A stretch of DNA of 64,000 nt, taken from positions 1-64,000 of the forward strand of contig DAOULV010000018.1 in the NCBI GenBank assembly GCA_034416335.1. The letters are read 5' to 3'. Position numbers and translations under genes: made by a program. Shown here in pieces: positions 7,858 through 16,266 of this stretch. This DNA comes from MGML01 sp034416335. Lineage in GTDB: Bacteria > Chloroflexota > Dehalococcoidia > Dehalococcoidales > UBA2162. The stretch's first letter is position 1. Each line of letters starts with the position of its first letter. The notes beneath the pieces are model-generated. The model was not told the DNA's origin. It made no database searches and saw nothing but the letters and a program-made list of their open reading frames with translations.

Positions 7858-7938
7858 TTGGGAGGTAGTATTGTGAAATCATTTTAACAGCAGGTATAGT
7901 CAATATACATATATACCCTCCCGAGTGGAGGGTTTTTT
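7858..7938 (+). promoter_or_regulatory. pheS attenuator: mini-ORF, antiterminator and terminator
   Basis: CCCTCC (7916-7921), loop CGAGT, GGAGGG (7927-7932) and six T form a clear intrinsic terminator only 26 bp before the pheS ATG. Upstream, GGGAGG at 7860-7865 is a Shine-Dalgarno for a four-codon ORF (GTG AAA TCA TTT TAA, 7873-7887) whose last sense codon is Phe. The same GGGAGG can pair with CCTCCC (7917-7922) and block the terminator. The parts suggest attenuation. Which signal drives it is inference; the single Phe codon is weak support. Confidence 0.5.
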
Positions 7939-7964
7939 AGTAATAAGAATAAGGATAAAGGCAA

Positions 7965-9002
7965 ATGTCACAGAATCCGGAAAATTTAAAGCAGGGAGCG
8001 CTGGAAGAGCTGAAAAGCATTGGCGCTGAAGAACAACTCGAAGCGTGGCGGATCAGATACCTTGGCAGGAAAAGCGAGCTGACTGCCATACTCCGCAGCC
8101 TGGCGAATCTTCCTCCCGAAGAGAGGAGAACGGTCGGTGCTGCCGCGAACAAGGTAAAAGCGAGCCTGGAGAGAAGCTTGAAGGAAAAAGAACAGGAGAT
8201 AAAGGAGTCCCGTCTTTCCCTGACGGATATCGATGCAATCGATATCACGCTGCCGGGGAAACCTGTTCCGGCAGGCAGAATTCATCCGGTTACCCAAGCT
8301 ATCAACGAGGTCTGCGATATCTTCAGGTCGATGGGATTCCAGATTGCACAGGGTCCCGAAGTTGAATGGGACTACTATAACTTCGAAGCCCTGAACATAC
8401 CGGAAGAGCATCCCTCGCGCGATACTATGTCTACCTACTGGATAGACTATATAAATGCGAAGGGTGAGAGCCCGATGATGCTGCGTACTCACGGTACGGC
8501 TGTAAGCGCGCGGGTAGTCGAAGAAATGGAGCCGCCGATAAGGACCGTCGAACCCGCCCGTGTATACAGGTATGAATCGATTGACGCCACCCACCTGAAT
8601 ATCTACCATAACATCGACGGTATCGCGGTCGATAAGGGAATTACGATGGCCGATCTTAAGGGCACTCTGTACGAGTTCGCCCGGCGCTATTTCGGCGAGG
8701 ACAGGAAGGTACGATTCCGCGTGGACTACTTCCCCTTTGTCGAACCCGGCGTGGAGATGGCTATCGATTGCGCGGTTTGTCACGGAGACGGATGCCGTTT
8801 CTGCGGGAACAGCGGCTGGCTGGAAATACTCGGAGCAGGGATGACGCACCCGAATGTGCTCCGTCGGGGAGGAATCGACCCCGACGTGTATACCAGTTTC
8901 GCCTTCGGAATGGGGCTGGAACGCCTGCCGATGCTGAGGTACGGAATAGACGATATGAGGTTGTTCTATACCAGTGACCTCCGCTTCCTGCGTCAGTATT
9001 AG
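7965..9002 (+). CDS. pheS: Phenylalanyl-tRNA synthetase alpha subunit
   Basis: 345 residues, the usual size. An N-terminal coiled-coil (residues 1-85) reaches toward tRNA-Phe. The class II catalytic domain includes HPVTQAINEVCDIF, motif 2 around ARVYRYESIDATH, the segment PGVEMAIDCAVCHGDGC, and motif 3 FGMGLERLPMLRYGI. It works as an (alpha-beta)2 tetramer with PheT, whose gene follows after 45 bp. The CxxC-like cysteines in the VCHGDGCRFCGNSGW insert could bind zinc. ATG start 26 bp after the terminator hairpin of the leader. Confidence 0.97.
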   Translation: MSQNPENLKQGALEELKSIGAEEQLEAWRIRYLGRKSELTAILRSLANLPPEERRTVGAAANKVKASLERSLKEKEQEIKESRLSLTDIDAIDITLPGKPVPAGRIHPVTQAINEVCDIFRSMGFQIAQGPEVEWDYYNFEALNIPEEHPSRDTMSTYWIDYINAKGESPMMLRTHGTAVSARVVEEMEPPIRTVEPARVYRYESIDATHLNIYHNIDGIAVDKGITMADLKGTLYEFARRYFGEDRKVRFRVDYFPFVEPGVEMAIDCAVCHGDGCRFCGNSGWLEILGAGMTHPNVLRRGGIDPDVYTSFAFGMGLERLPMLRYGIDDMRLFYTSDLRFLRQY

Positions 9003-9047
9003 ACCTTCCGGATAAGTAAATAAAAATAATAATTAGAGAAGATAAAA

Positions 9048-11453
9048 ATGAAAGTACCGATTAGCTGGTTAAAGGAATATGTCGATATCACGGTACCGGT
9101 GGAAGAACTTGCCGGAAAACTGACAATGGCCGGATTCGAAGTGGAAGAGATAATAAAAATCGGCACCGGCTGGGATAAAGTGGTCGTAGGCCAGATAAAG
9201 GCCGTAAATCCCCATCCCAACGCTGACCGTCTTACACTTCCCACCATCGATCTTGGTGGTGAAGAATCTACCGTTGTCTGCGGAGCGCCGAACCTGAAGG
9301 TCGGCGACAAAGTACCGTTCGCACAGGTCGGAGCCGAACTTATCGACGGCCATACCGGGAAACTGGAAGTTCTTAAACCGGCGAAGATACGCGGAGTAGA
9401 GTCGGCCGGGATGGTCTGTTCGGAAAAGGAACTCGGTCTGTCCGATCGCCACGAGGGGATAATGGTCCTGCCTGACGACGCCCCGCTTGGGATGCCGCTG
9501 GCAGACTACATGGGCGATGTCGTTTTCGACATCGATATCACACCTAACCGGGCCGATTGCCTTTCGGTAATCGGTATCGCCAGGGAAGCAGCCGCGCTGA
9601 CCGGTCAGAAAACGCATATACCGGAAATAACCTATGAAGAAGCCGGAGATTCCATTGAAGACCAGATAGCCATCGAAATAAATGCGCCGGACCTCTGTCC
9701 GCGCTACGCTGTCTCGCTTGTAAAAAACGTTACCATCGCTGAATCGCCTGCCTGGATGCAGCAGAGACTGCTTGCCGCCGGGATGAGACCGATTAACAAC
9801 CTGGTGGACGTTACCAACTACGTCATGCTCGAGTACGGACAGCCGCTGCATTCATTCGACTACGAGAAGATAAGAGGAAAGAAAATAATAGTCAGGCGCG
9901 CTTCCGATTACGAACCGATGATTACCCTGGACGATAATGAAAGGGAACTCAATTCCGGCATGCTGGTAATATCGGACCCGATGGGTGCGGTAGCGATTGC
10001 AGGAGTTATGGGCGGAGCCAACAGCGAAGTAACGGAGGATACAACATCGATACTGCTTGAAGCAGCGAGCTTCAATGCCCGGAGTATTCACTATACTGGA
10101 AGGACCCTGGGTATTCCCAGCGAAGCCTGTATGCGATTTGAGAGGGGTATCAGTCGGGAACTGACTCTTCCTGCCCTGAAGCGTGCCACCCAGCTTCTTG
10201 CCGAACTCGGCGGCGGAGAAGTGGCAAAGGGAATAGTGGATATCTATCCCGAGAAACAGGTACACGAGCCGATTTCTCTTTCCGCTGCCGAAGTCAAACG
10301 CTGTATCGGTATCGACTATAGCCTCGATGAGATAGCAAGTTCACTGGAATTGCTGGGATTCGAGGTCGAGAGAGATGATTCCGCGGAAAAAGTTACGGCA
10401 GCCGCACCTTACTGGAGGACCGATGTCAGCCTGAGGGAAGACCTTATCGAGGAAGTCGCCCGTGTAATCGGCTACGACAGGATCCCCTTAACGATGATAA
10501 GCGAGCCCATACCCAGGCACGACGCACCTCCGGTGTTCGAGTTAAAGAGGGAGATTACCCGGCTGCTGGCAGGATACGGTCTGCAGGAAGTGATGACGTA
10601 TACTTTAACCAGCCTGGATATGATAAACAGCATATCGACCGGCACCGGTCCGGACGAAGCATCGCTGATAAGGGTGTCCAATCCGATGACCACCGACCAG
10701 GAATACCTCCGTCCGAGCTTGAGAATGAACCTGCTTACAGCCCTGGAATCGAACCGGAGATACGAAGACGGAGGCATCAGGATATTCGAAGCCGGGAAGG
10801 TATATATTCCCCGGAAGGACGACCTGCCGGAAGAACGCGAGATACTGTGCGGTCTGATAGCGGGGATAGACGCCGAGAATTCCTGGCACGGTGAAGGCAG
10901 ACCTTCGGATTTCTACGATGCCAAGGGAGTTGTCGAAGCATTACTGGCGCAACTCGGCGTAGAAGCCGTTTACAGTCCGGGTAAGGACGACGGGCTGCAC
11001 CCTTCCAGGCAGGCTTATGTTACGGTTGACGGGAAGGTAACAGGAGTCATCGGTGAAGTCCATACCTCTGTGCTGGAGAGATTCGATATCGATGAACCCG
11101 TTTTCCTGTTCGAACTGGACCTGCCGTCGCTTTTGCCCTATACCACGGAGTACGCTTTATTCACGGCATTGCCAAGGTTCCCTTCCGTTGTACGCGATAT
11201 GGCGCTGATAGTTGACGCCGGCGTGACGCATGACCGGATAGTGGAGGTTATCAAGGGGTATTCCCTGGTGGTGGACGTGGATATATTCGATGTCTACTCG
11301 GGAGAACAGGTACCGCCGGGTAAAAAGTCGCTGGCTTACCGGGTTACCTACCAGTCACCCGCCCATACTCTTACCGATAAAGAGGTAAATAAAGTCCAGC
11401 AGCAGATACTGCAGAAGCTGGAAAAGGACCTGGGCGCAACGTTAAGGGCATAA
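9048..11453 (+). CDS. pheT: Phenylalanyl-tRNA synthetase beta subunit
   Basis: 801 residues, the normal length. It has an N-terminal EMAP/tRNA-binding domain (residues 40-150, VGQIKAVNPHPNADRL), B3/B4 editing region near 210-400, B5 domain (KRCIGIDYSLDEIASSLELLGFEVE near residue 415), catalytic-like core, and a C-terminal ferredoxin-fold anticodon domain (from about 705, FTALPRFPSVVRDMALIVD). It forms the tetramer with PheS and removes Tyr-tRNA-Phe. Same transcript as pheS; a strong terminator follows. Confidence 0.97.
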   Translation: MKVPISWLKEYVDITVPVEELAGKLTMAGFEVEEIIKIGTGWDKVVVGQIKAVNPHPNADRLTLPTIDLGGEESTVVCGAPNLKVGDKVPFAQVGAELIDGHTGKLEVLKPAKIRGVESAGMVCSEKELGLSDRHEGIMVLPDDAPLGMPLADYMGDVVFDIDITPNRADCLSVIGIAREAAALTGQKTHIPEITYEEAGDSIEDQIAIEINAPDLCPRYAVSLVKNVTIAESPAWMQQRLLAAGMRPINNLVDVTNYVMLEYGQPLHSFDYEKIRGKKIIVRRASDYEPMITLDDNERELNSGMLVISDPMGAVAIAGVMGGANSEVTEDTTSILLEAASFNARSIHYTGRTLGIPSEACMRFERGISRELTLPALKRATQLLAELGGGEVAKGIVDIYPEKQVHEPISLSAAEVKRCIGIDYSLDEIASSLELLGFEVERDDSAEKVTAAAPYWRTDVSLREDLIEEVARVIGYDRIPLTMISEPIPRHDAPPVFELKREITRLLAGYGLQEVMTYTLTSLDMINSISTGTGPDEASLIRVSNPMTTDQEYLRPSLRMNLLTALESNRRYEDGGIRIFEAGKVYIPRKDDLPEEREILCGLIAGIDAENSWHGEGRPSDFYDAKGVVEALLAQLGVEAVYSPGKDDGLHPSRQAYVTVDGKVTGVIGEVHTSVLERFDIDEPVFLFELDLPSLLPYTTEYALFTALPRFPSVVRDMALIVDAGVTHDRIVEVIKGYSLVVDVDIFDVYSGEQVPPGKKSLAYRVTYQSPAHTLTDKEVNKVQQQILQKLEKDLGATLRA

Positions 11454-11478
11454 TCCGTAATTATTACCAATCATAGGG

Positions 11479-11504
11479 AGGGGCTGAAAAGCCCCTCTTT
11501 TTTA
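11479..11504 (+). terminator. Intrinsic terminator after pheT
   Basis: GAGGGGCT, loop GAAA, AGCCCCTC, then TTTTTT. A textbook stem and U-tract 26 bp after the pheT stop. Confidence 0.9.
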
Positions 11505-11533
11505 TGAAGTTCTGTTTGCATCCGGTAGTTCTT

Positions 11534-11770
11534 GTTGTCATTGAGAGCCTCGGCGTCAATAACCAAACCTCTTTTTGTCATTGCGAGATTCGCCGTCAAT
11601 AGGCGAACCGAAGCAATCTCTATAAATACAGGTATGCTGTAGCAATAAAAACTGTCTGAAGCTAAGCCTACGCCGGTCCCTTCCCCCTTGATGGGGGAAG
11701 GGCAGGATGAGGGTGACATAAACCCAATTATCACCCTCACCTTAATCCTCTCCCATCAAGGGAGAGGAAA
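11534..11770. repeat. Intergenic dispersed repeats
   Basis: Two repeat types lie side by side. One is the GTCATTGCGAGA...GCAATCTC palindromic repeat (11577-11620), with a decayed copy just before it. The other is a CCCTCACC/CTCTCCCATCAAGGGAGAGG type (11676-11770). Related copies occur at 18529, 20207, 48048 and 38610. No gene was found in this stretch. Confidence 0.7.
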
Positions 11771-11804
11771 TAACATTATATTATTCCGAATTGTATTGTA
11801 CTAC

Positions 11805-11840
11805 TTGACAATACTATTTCTATTCTGTATAATCAGAATA
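11805..11840 (+). promoter_or_regulatory. Perfect promoter with palindromic operator over the -10 box
   Basis: TTGACA (11805-11810), 17-bp spacer, TATAAT (11828-11833): both boxes match the sigma-70 consensus exactly. TATTCTG (11821-11827) and CAGAATA (11834-11840) form a perfect inverted repeat centred on the -10 box. A repressor bound there would block RNA polymerase. An ArsR-type metalloid sensor is a reasonable guess from the arsM context, but no such gene is in the window. Confidence 0.75.
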
Positions 11841-11885
11841 TTCAGATAAATCAGAAATATATAAATAATCATAAAGGTGGTAATT

Positions 11886-12176
11886 ATGGACGAGACAAAA
11901 CAGGACGAGTGCTGTTCGATACCGTCGCAGATGTCATGCTGCAAGGTTGAAGCCCTGGTAAGCGTTGACGAGCGGGGGCAGATGGTATTGCCGAAGGAAC
12001 TAAGAGAAAAAGCTGATATTCATGCCGGTGACAAGCTGGCGGTCACGAGTTTTGAGAAAGACGGGAAGGTATGCTGCCTGTCTTTGATAAAAGCGGATGA
12101 GCTTACCGATATGGTAACAAATATACTCGGACCGGTAATGGACGAGATAATCAGAGGGGTGAAAGATGGAAAATAA
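11886..12176 (+). CDS. AbrB-fold, cysteine-rich protein (HgcAB-associated type)
   Basis: 96 residues from the ATG at 11886; the earlier GTG at 11877 lies inside the AAAGGTGG ribosome-binding site. Cysteine pairs ECCS and SCCK precede an AbrB/SpoVT swapped-hairpin domain (VDERGQMVLPKELREKADIHAGDKLAV). A CC pair is in KVCCLS, and the tail is helical. It resembles the small AbrB-like proteins that databases call HgcAB-associated; no hgcA or hgcB is visible here. The stop overlaps the arsM start by 11 bp, so the two are translationally coupled. It may sense or bind As/Hg through its cysteines, which is inference. Confidence 0.75.
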   Translation: MDETKQDECCSIPSQMSCCKVEALVSVDERGQMVLPKELREKADIHAGDKLAVTSFEKDGKVCCLSLIKADELTDMVTNILGPVMDEIIRGVKDGK

Positions 12177-13005
12177 GACCAGAGAAGAAGAAATCAGGAA
12201 ACTCGTCAGGGAGAACTATGCCCGGGCAGCAACACAGGATAGCTCGTGCTGCGGACCTGTGAATTCCTGCTGTGGCAGCAATACGCAGGAAGATGTCAGT
12301 AAAAGCATCGGATACTCGGACGAGGAAATCCAGGCCGTCCCGGAAGGAGCGAATCTCGGTCTGGGATGCGGAAATCCGGTGGCACTGGCGTCGCTCAAAG
12401 AAGGTGAGGTTGTCCTCGACCTCGGATCCGGCGCCGGATTCGACTGTTTCCTGGCTTCGGAGCGTGTCGGAGACACGGGGAAAGTAATCGGGGTGGATAT
12501 GACTCCGGAGATGGTTGGTAAAGCCAGGGAGAACGCCGAAAAAGGTGAATATAACAACGTAGAGTTCAGGCTGGGTGAGATAGAACACCTGCCCGTGGCG
12601 GACGGTACAGCCGATATAATACTCTCGAACTGCGTTATCAATCTCGTACCGGATAAAAAACAGGTATTCAGCGAAGCATTTCGTGTCCTCAGACCGGGCG
12701 GAAGGCTTATGATATCCGATATCGTTCTTGAAAAGAAGTTGCCAGATGAAATACTGAATTCTGTCAGTGCATACGTGGGATGCGTTGCCGGTGCTTCCCT
12801 GAAGCAGGACTATCTCGGTATGCTGGGAGAAGCCGGATTTCAGAAAGTGGCGATAACCGAAGAGACTTCAATGCCGCTGGAATTGATGACCGGTGACCCG
12901 ACGGTAAAGGCGATGCTCGATGAGATTGATTTACCGATGGAAACCATTAAAGAAGCCGCCGGCTCGGTTAAAAGTATCAGGGTTTACGGAGAGAAGTCAG
13001 GGTAG
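12166..13005 (+). CDS. arsM: Arsenite S-adenosylmethionine methyltransferase
   Basis: 279 residues. ArsM transfers methyl groups from SAM to As(III). The SAM-binding glycine motif is VLDLGSGAGFDC (residues 83-94). The three conserved arsenic-binding cysteines are at 68 (GLGCGNP), 156 (SNCVINL) and 206 (YVGCVAGA). Two extra cysteine pairs (28-29 and 35-36) fall in the N-terminal tail. The C-terminal region is family-like. Coupled to the AbrB-like gene and driven by the same operator-bearing promoter. Role: arsenic detoxification by methylation in the cytoplasm. Confidence 0.93.
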   Translation: MENKTREEEIRKLVRENYARAATQDSSCCGPVNSCCGSNTQEDVSKSIGYSDEEIQAVPEGANLGLGCGNPVALASLKEGEVVLDLGSGAGFDCFLASERVGDTGKVIGVDMTPEMVGKARENAEKGEYNNVEFRLGEIEHLPVADGTADIILSNCVINLVPDKKQVFSEAFRVLRPGGRLMISDIVLEKKLPDEILNSVSAYVGCVAGASLKQDYLGMLGEAGFQKVAITEETSMPLELMTGDPTVKAMLDEIDLPMETIKEAAGSVKSIRVYGEKSG

Positions 13006-13027
13006 AGTAATTTCCTTGAGGTCAAGT

Positions 13028-13250
13028 CTGTCATCCCGTACCCCCTATTTGTCATTCCAAACTTGATTTGGAATCCAGGAAATTTATGCCTTTCAGGAAC
13101 GGCGCTTTATATACAGGATTCTTTTTAATACTGAACTATCTGGATCCCAGCCTGCGCTGGGATGACGAAAAAAGCTGAAATGACGAAAAGGTTGTGATGA
13201 CGAAGATGGCTGGGATGACGAAGAGGGCTGGGTGGGAATGACATAAAGGC
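13028..13250. repeat. Degenerate tandem repeat of TGACGAA type
   Basis: The GTCATCCC/GGGATGAC and ATTCC/GGAATCC arms (TTGGAATCCAGG, TGGATCCCAGCCTGCGCTGGGATGACG) are followed by irregular copies of the unit GCTGGGATGACGAA up to 13250. It is intergenic; no gene is seen between 13006 and 13369. Related elements are at 22798-22872 and 37300-37333. Confidence 0.65.
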
Positions 13251-13369
13251 TCGGTACTAGAAGAACAAGCAGTTTTTATATACGTTCAATCTTTTCTAGG
13301 CTCGACTATCTATCATTGCATATGATATGTCTTTGTCAATATTAACACAAACTTGATAATAAATTGATA

Positions 13370-13645
13370 CTAAAATATTCTTTCATGTATCCATTCCCAA
13401 GCTTCTTCAGGTAACCATCCCTGAAAATCAGGTTGAATTCCTGTAACAAATAAATAATCATCTTCTTCGTCAATATATTCACGAAGAAGATTGAATATAC
13501 TGTTAGCATCATGTTTGCCACTAGGCTCTACAAGCCAAGCCCATTCAAGATAATGCATCCATGCTCCTATAGATTTTATCTTATTGTACATCGGTTCTAA
13601 ATCTTTAGAATCATCGTCAATATCTAATATTATTGCGTAAACCAT
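13370..13645 (-). CDS. SinR-family (Cas2/VapD-like fold) small protein
   Basis: 91 residues from the ATG at 13645 (MVYAIILDIDDDSK), one base past the stop of the upstream gene, so the two are coupled. The pattern IKSIGAWMHYLEWAWLV and the ending GWLPEEAWEWI match proteins annotated as SinR family, which share the ferredoxin-like fold of VapD and Cas2 (established for the family; nuclease activity is not). An upstream ATG at 13690 would overlap the previous gene. AT-rich. No CRISPR array or other cas gene is nearby, so it is not a Cas2 of an active locus. Confidence 0.6.
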   Translation of the reverse strand: MVYAIILDIDDDSKDLEPMYNKIKSIGAWMHYLEWAWLVEPSGKHDANSIFNLLREYIDEEDDYLFVTGIQPDFQGWLPEEAWEWIHERIF

Positions 13646-13646
13646 T

Positions 13647-13994
13647 CTATTTTCTTGCTCCTGAGCCTGAAACGCCCTTGGGTAAGTCATCTTCTGTTAT
13701 CTGTTTGGATTCTGTTCCATAGCTAGCTTTACCATGCTCGACAAGACTATCATATCCTGTATACGTTAGATGCGTAGGTTTATGCCAAACACACAATGTG
13801 ACAGTGGCTACAATCATTACAAAAAGTCCAATACCAGCCCACATACCATATGCTTTAACAGAAGGATCTAAATCAGCCACAGTTATGATAATAGTCAGAA
13901 AGCTTTCAACAATTAAAAGGGCTAAAATATAAAACCCTAAAGGCTTATCAGCCGCTTCTACTATTCTAGCCCATCCTGATTTTACTTGTGCCAT
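13647..13994 (-). CDS. Two-helix membrane protein, hypothetical
   Basis: 115 residues with two membrane helices (LGFYILALLIVESFLTIIITV near 19-39 and the stretch around GLFVMIVATVTLCVW near 55-70) and a polar C-terminal tail ending GSGARK. The opening GWARIVEAADKPLGF looks conserved in appearance, but I cannot name the family. Its stop is directly followed by the start of the SinR-like gene; the pair probably acts together. AT-rich composition points to transfer. Confidence 0.6.
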   Translation of the reverse strand: MAQVKSGWARIVEAADKPLGFYILALLIVESFLTIIITVADLDPSVKAYGMWAGIGLFVMIVATVTLCVWHKPTHLTYTGYDSLVEHGKASYGTESKQITEDDLPKGVSGSGARK

Positions 13995-14047
13995 AATTAA
14001 CCCTATGAACGAAATTTTATCATAAATACAAATATCGCGTAAGTCTA

Positions 14048-14374
14048 TTATTCAACATTTCTCTTTTGTAGTATTTCTATAATCTCATTTTTAGTCGTCT
14101 CTACCTTGTTCATAAGTTCATCCTTATCTTTGTAGCCGCTTATTATCAACCAAATTTCAAATGCTATTGTTCCTAATATTGCTAATACTACGACGGCAAT
14201 TTCTGCTGTTAAAGCCCATCCGCCCATGTTGAATTCTGCTTGGATAGTGGCTGCCAGAGTATCTTTTGGGAAATACCACATATTTGTTAGATGTTGTATT
14301 AAAAATCCGATAGCAACTGTGAATCCCATCTGTAGTAGTATAAGAAAAATCAAAGCAACAATATGTTTACGCAT
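14048..14374 (-). CDS. Two-helix membrane protein with coiled-coil tail, hypothetical
   Basis: 108 residues. Helix 1 is IVALIFLILLQMGFTVAIGFL (roughly 4-25). Helix 2 is around AEIAVVVLAILGTIAFEIWLII (58-79). The C-terminal charged helix is DELMNKVETTKNEIIEILQKR. It lies 53 bp upstream of the two-helix/SinR-like pair in the same direction, forming a small AT-rich island between arsM and proS. The function is not recognised. Confidence 0.55.
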   Translation of the reverse strand: MRKHIVALIFLILLQMGFTVAIGFLIQHLTNMWYFPKDTLAATIQAEFNMGGWALTAEIAVVVLAILGTIAFEIWLIISGYKDKDELMNKVETTKNEIIEILQKRNVE

Positions 14375-14508
14375 TTATTCTTTCTCCCTTATTATATTTC
14401 GATAGAATTATACATCAATGAATAAATACGTGCTATCAGAGGAACGTAGTCTTGAATGTACATTACGTAATTTTCCAGGATGTGAACCAGTCAGTGTAAC
14501 GATTTGTA

Positions 14509-16203
14509 CTAACCGGTTACAGTTTCAACAATCTTTTGAACTGCTTCTTCCACGGGAATCAGTTCGAACTCCTTTTCGGCGCGTTTCTTGACCTCGATGC
14601 TGCCTTTTTCAAGCGAACGCGGGCTGACGGTCACCCTGACTGGAATTCCGAGCAGGTCGGCATCGTTGAACTTGACGCCCGGCGATTCTTCGCGGTCGTC
14701 GAAAAGTACCTCGATTCCCTGTTCCGTCAATTCCGCATATAGTTTTTCCGATACTGCGGATACTTCCGTATCTTCCCGGTACAGCGGGCACAGGTATACC
14801 TGGTAGGGTGCGACAGCCATCGGCCAGGTGATTCCCTTGTCATCGTGGTTATGCTCGACAATGCCTGCCATGAGCCTCCCCAGGCCTATCCCGTAACAGC
14901 CCATAATAACCGGCTGGCTTTCTCCGTCTTTATCGATATAGTAGCAGTCGAACGTTTCGCTGAACTGTGTCAGGAGCTTGAAGACGTGCCCGATTTCTAT
15001 ACCCCGGCTGGAGTTCAGTTTCTTTCCGCATTTGGGACAGGTATCTCCGGCGCCGGCTCTGGCAATATCGGTAATAATATCGGCTTTGAAATCTCGCGGA
15101 TAGTTCACGTTTTTAAGGTGTGTCTCCGGCTTGTTGGCTCCGGCAACGAAGTTGCTGCCGGACGTGACGGAGTCGTCGGCTATTATCGTTATTCCCGAAA
15201 TCCCGACCGGTGAAGCGGCACCCGGGACGATTCCGGCTTCGATAACCTCTTCCTCGGTAGCCATCCGCAGGTCGGAACATTTCAGCGAGTTCTGCAGTTT
15301 TATTTCGTTGACATCGAGGTCGCCCCTGATTACACCGAAGATGAACTTACCGTCGACGATGTAAAAGACAGCTTTAAGTGTGGCGCTTTCCGGGATATCG
15401 AAGAATCCGGCTACGTCCTCGATTGAGAACTTGCCCGGCGTGGCGACTTCTTCCACCGGCAGAGGTTCACCGCCGCCGACATTGCCTTTATTCATTTCCG
15501 CTTTTTCGGCGTTGGCAGCGTAACCGCAGTCGCAGTAAATAATCTCATCGTCACCGCTTTCCGTTTCCATCATAAACTCGCAGGAGTCTTTGCCGCCGAT
15601 AGCGCCGCTGTCCGCCTCTACCATGATAGTGGGCAGGTGGCAGCGTTCGAAAATGTTCCGGTACGCCTGCACCATTATATCGAAATTCCTGTCCATACCT
15701 TCTACTTCAGAATCGAAGCTATACATATCCAGCATGATGAATTCGCGTGCGCGTATCAGTCCGCCGCGCGGCCTGGCTTCATCACGGAACTTGACCTGTA
15801 TCTGGTACAGCATCAGGGGCAGGTCACGGAAACTCTGGATATAGCGTCCTGCCAGCTGGGTAACGACTTCCTCGTGGGTGGCTCCCAGCGCCAGTTTACG
15901 CTCACGCCGGTCATGAAGGGAGAACAGGACCTTTCCCATGCCTGCGGCGCGACCACTGTCTTCCCACATCTCGTGCGGATTGAGCGCCGGCATGTTTATT
16001 TCCTGCCCGTCCGCTTTATTCATTTCATCCCGGATGATACCCTCTATTTTCTTGAGGACTCTCCAGCCCAGGGGCAGGTAAGAGTACACCCCGGCGATTA
16101 GCTGGTTAATCATACCGGCTCTGAGTAATAGCTGGTGGCTGACGGTGTCAGCCTCGGCGGGTATCTCTCTCCGGGTTTTTCCGAATAACTGTGAAAAACG
16201 CAT
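14509..16203 (-). CDS. proS: Prolyl-tRNA synthetase (bacterial type, with INS editing domain)
   Basis: 564 residues, the bacterial ProRS size. Class II motifs: LGWRVLKKIEGIIRDEMNKA (motif 1 region), the region around FRDEARPRGGLIRAREFIMLD (motif 2), and GCYGIGLGRLMAGIVE (motif 3). The editing insert is at about residues 220-390, with zinc-like Cys residues DTCPKCGKKL near 400. The C-terminal anticodon domain begins near VYLCPLYRED. It charges tRNA-Pro and clears Ala-tRNA-Pro. It is separated from the ispG/dxr group by acquired genes. Confidence 0.97.
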   Translation of the reverse strand: MRFSQLFGKTRREIPAEADTVSHQLLLRAGMINQLIAGVYSYLPLGWRVLKKIEGIIRDEMNKADGQEINMPALNPHEMWEDSGRAAGMGKVLFSLHDRRERKLALGATHEEVVTQLAGRYIQSFRDLPLMLYQIQVKFRDEARPRGGLIRAREFIMLDMYSFDSEVEGMDRNFDIMVQAYRNIFERCHLPTIMVEADSGAIGGKDSCEFMMETESGDDEIIYCDCGYAANAEKAEMNKGNVGGGEPLPVEEVATPGKFSIEDVAGFFDIPESATLKAVFYIVDGKFIFGVIRGDLDVNEIKLQNSLKCSDLRMATEEEVIEAGIVPGAASPVGISGITIIADDSVTSGSNFVAGANKPETHLKNVNYPRDFKADIITDIARAGAGDTCPKCGKKLNSSRGIEIGHVFKLLTQFSETFDCYYIDKDGESQPVIMGCYGIGLGRLMAGIVEHNHDDKGITWPMAVAPYQVYLCPLYREDTEVSAVSEKLYAELTEQGIEVLFDDREESPGVKFNDADLLGIPVRVTVSPRSLEKGSIEVKKRAEKEFELIPVEEAVQKIVETVTG

Positions 16204-16266
16204 CTTTACTCCGAAAATAATCGTTTATCTATATTACACTGTTATGCCTGAGTTTGTAACCCCGGC

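Noticed and set aside
13370..13645. Cas2 of a CRISPR locus
   Set aside because: The fold is similar, but no repeats or other cas genes are near and the sequence fits the SinR family better.
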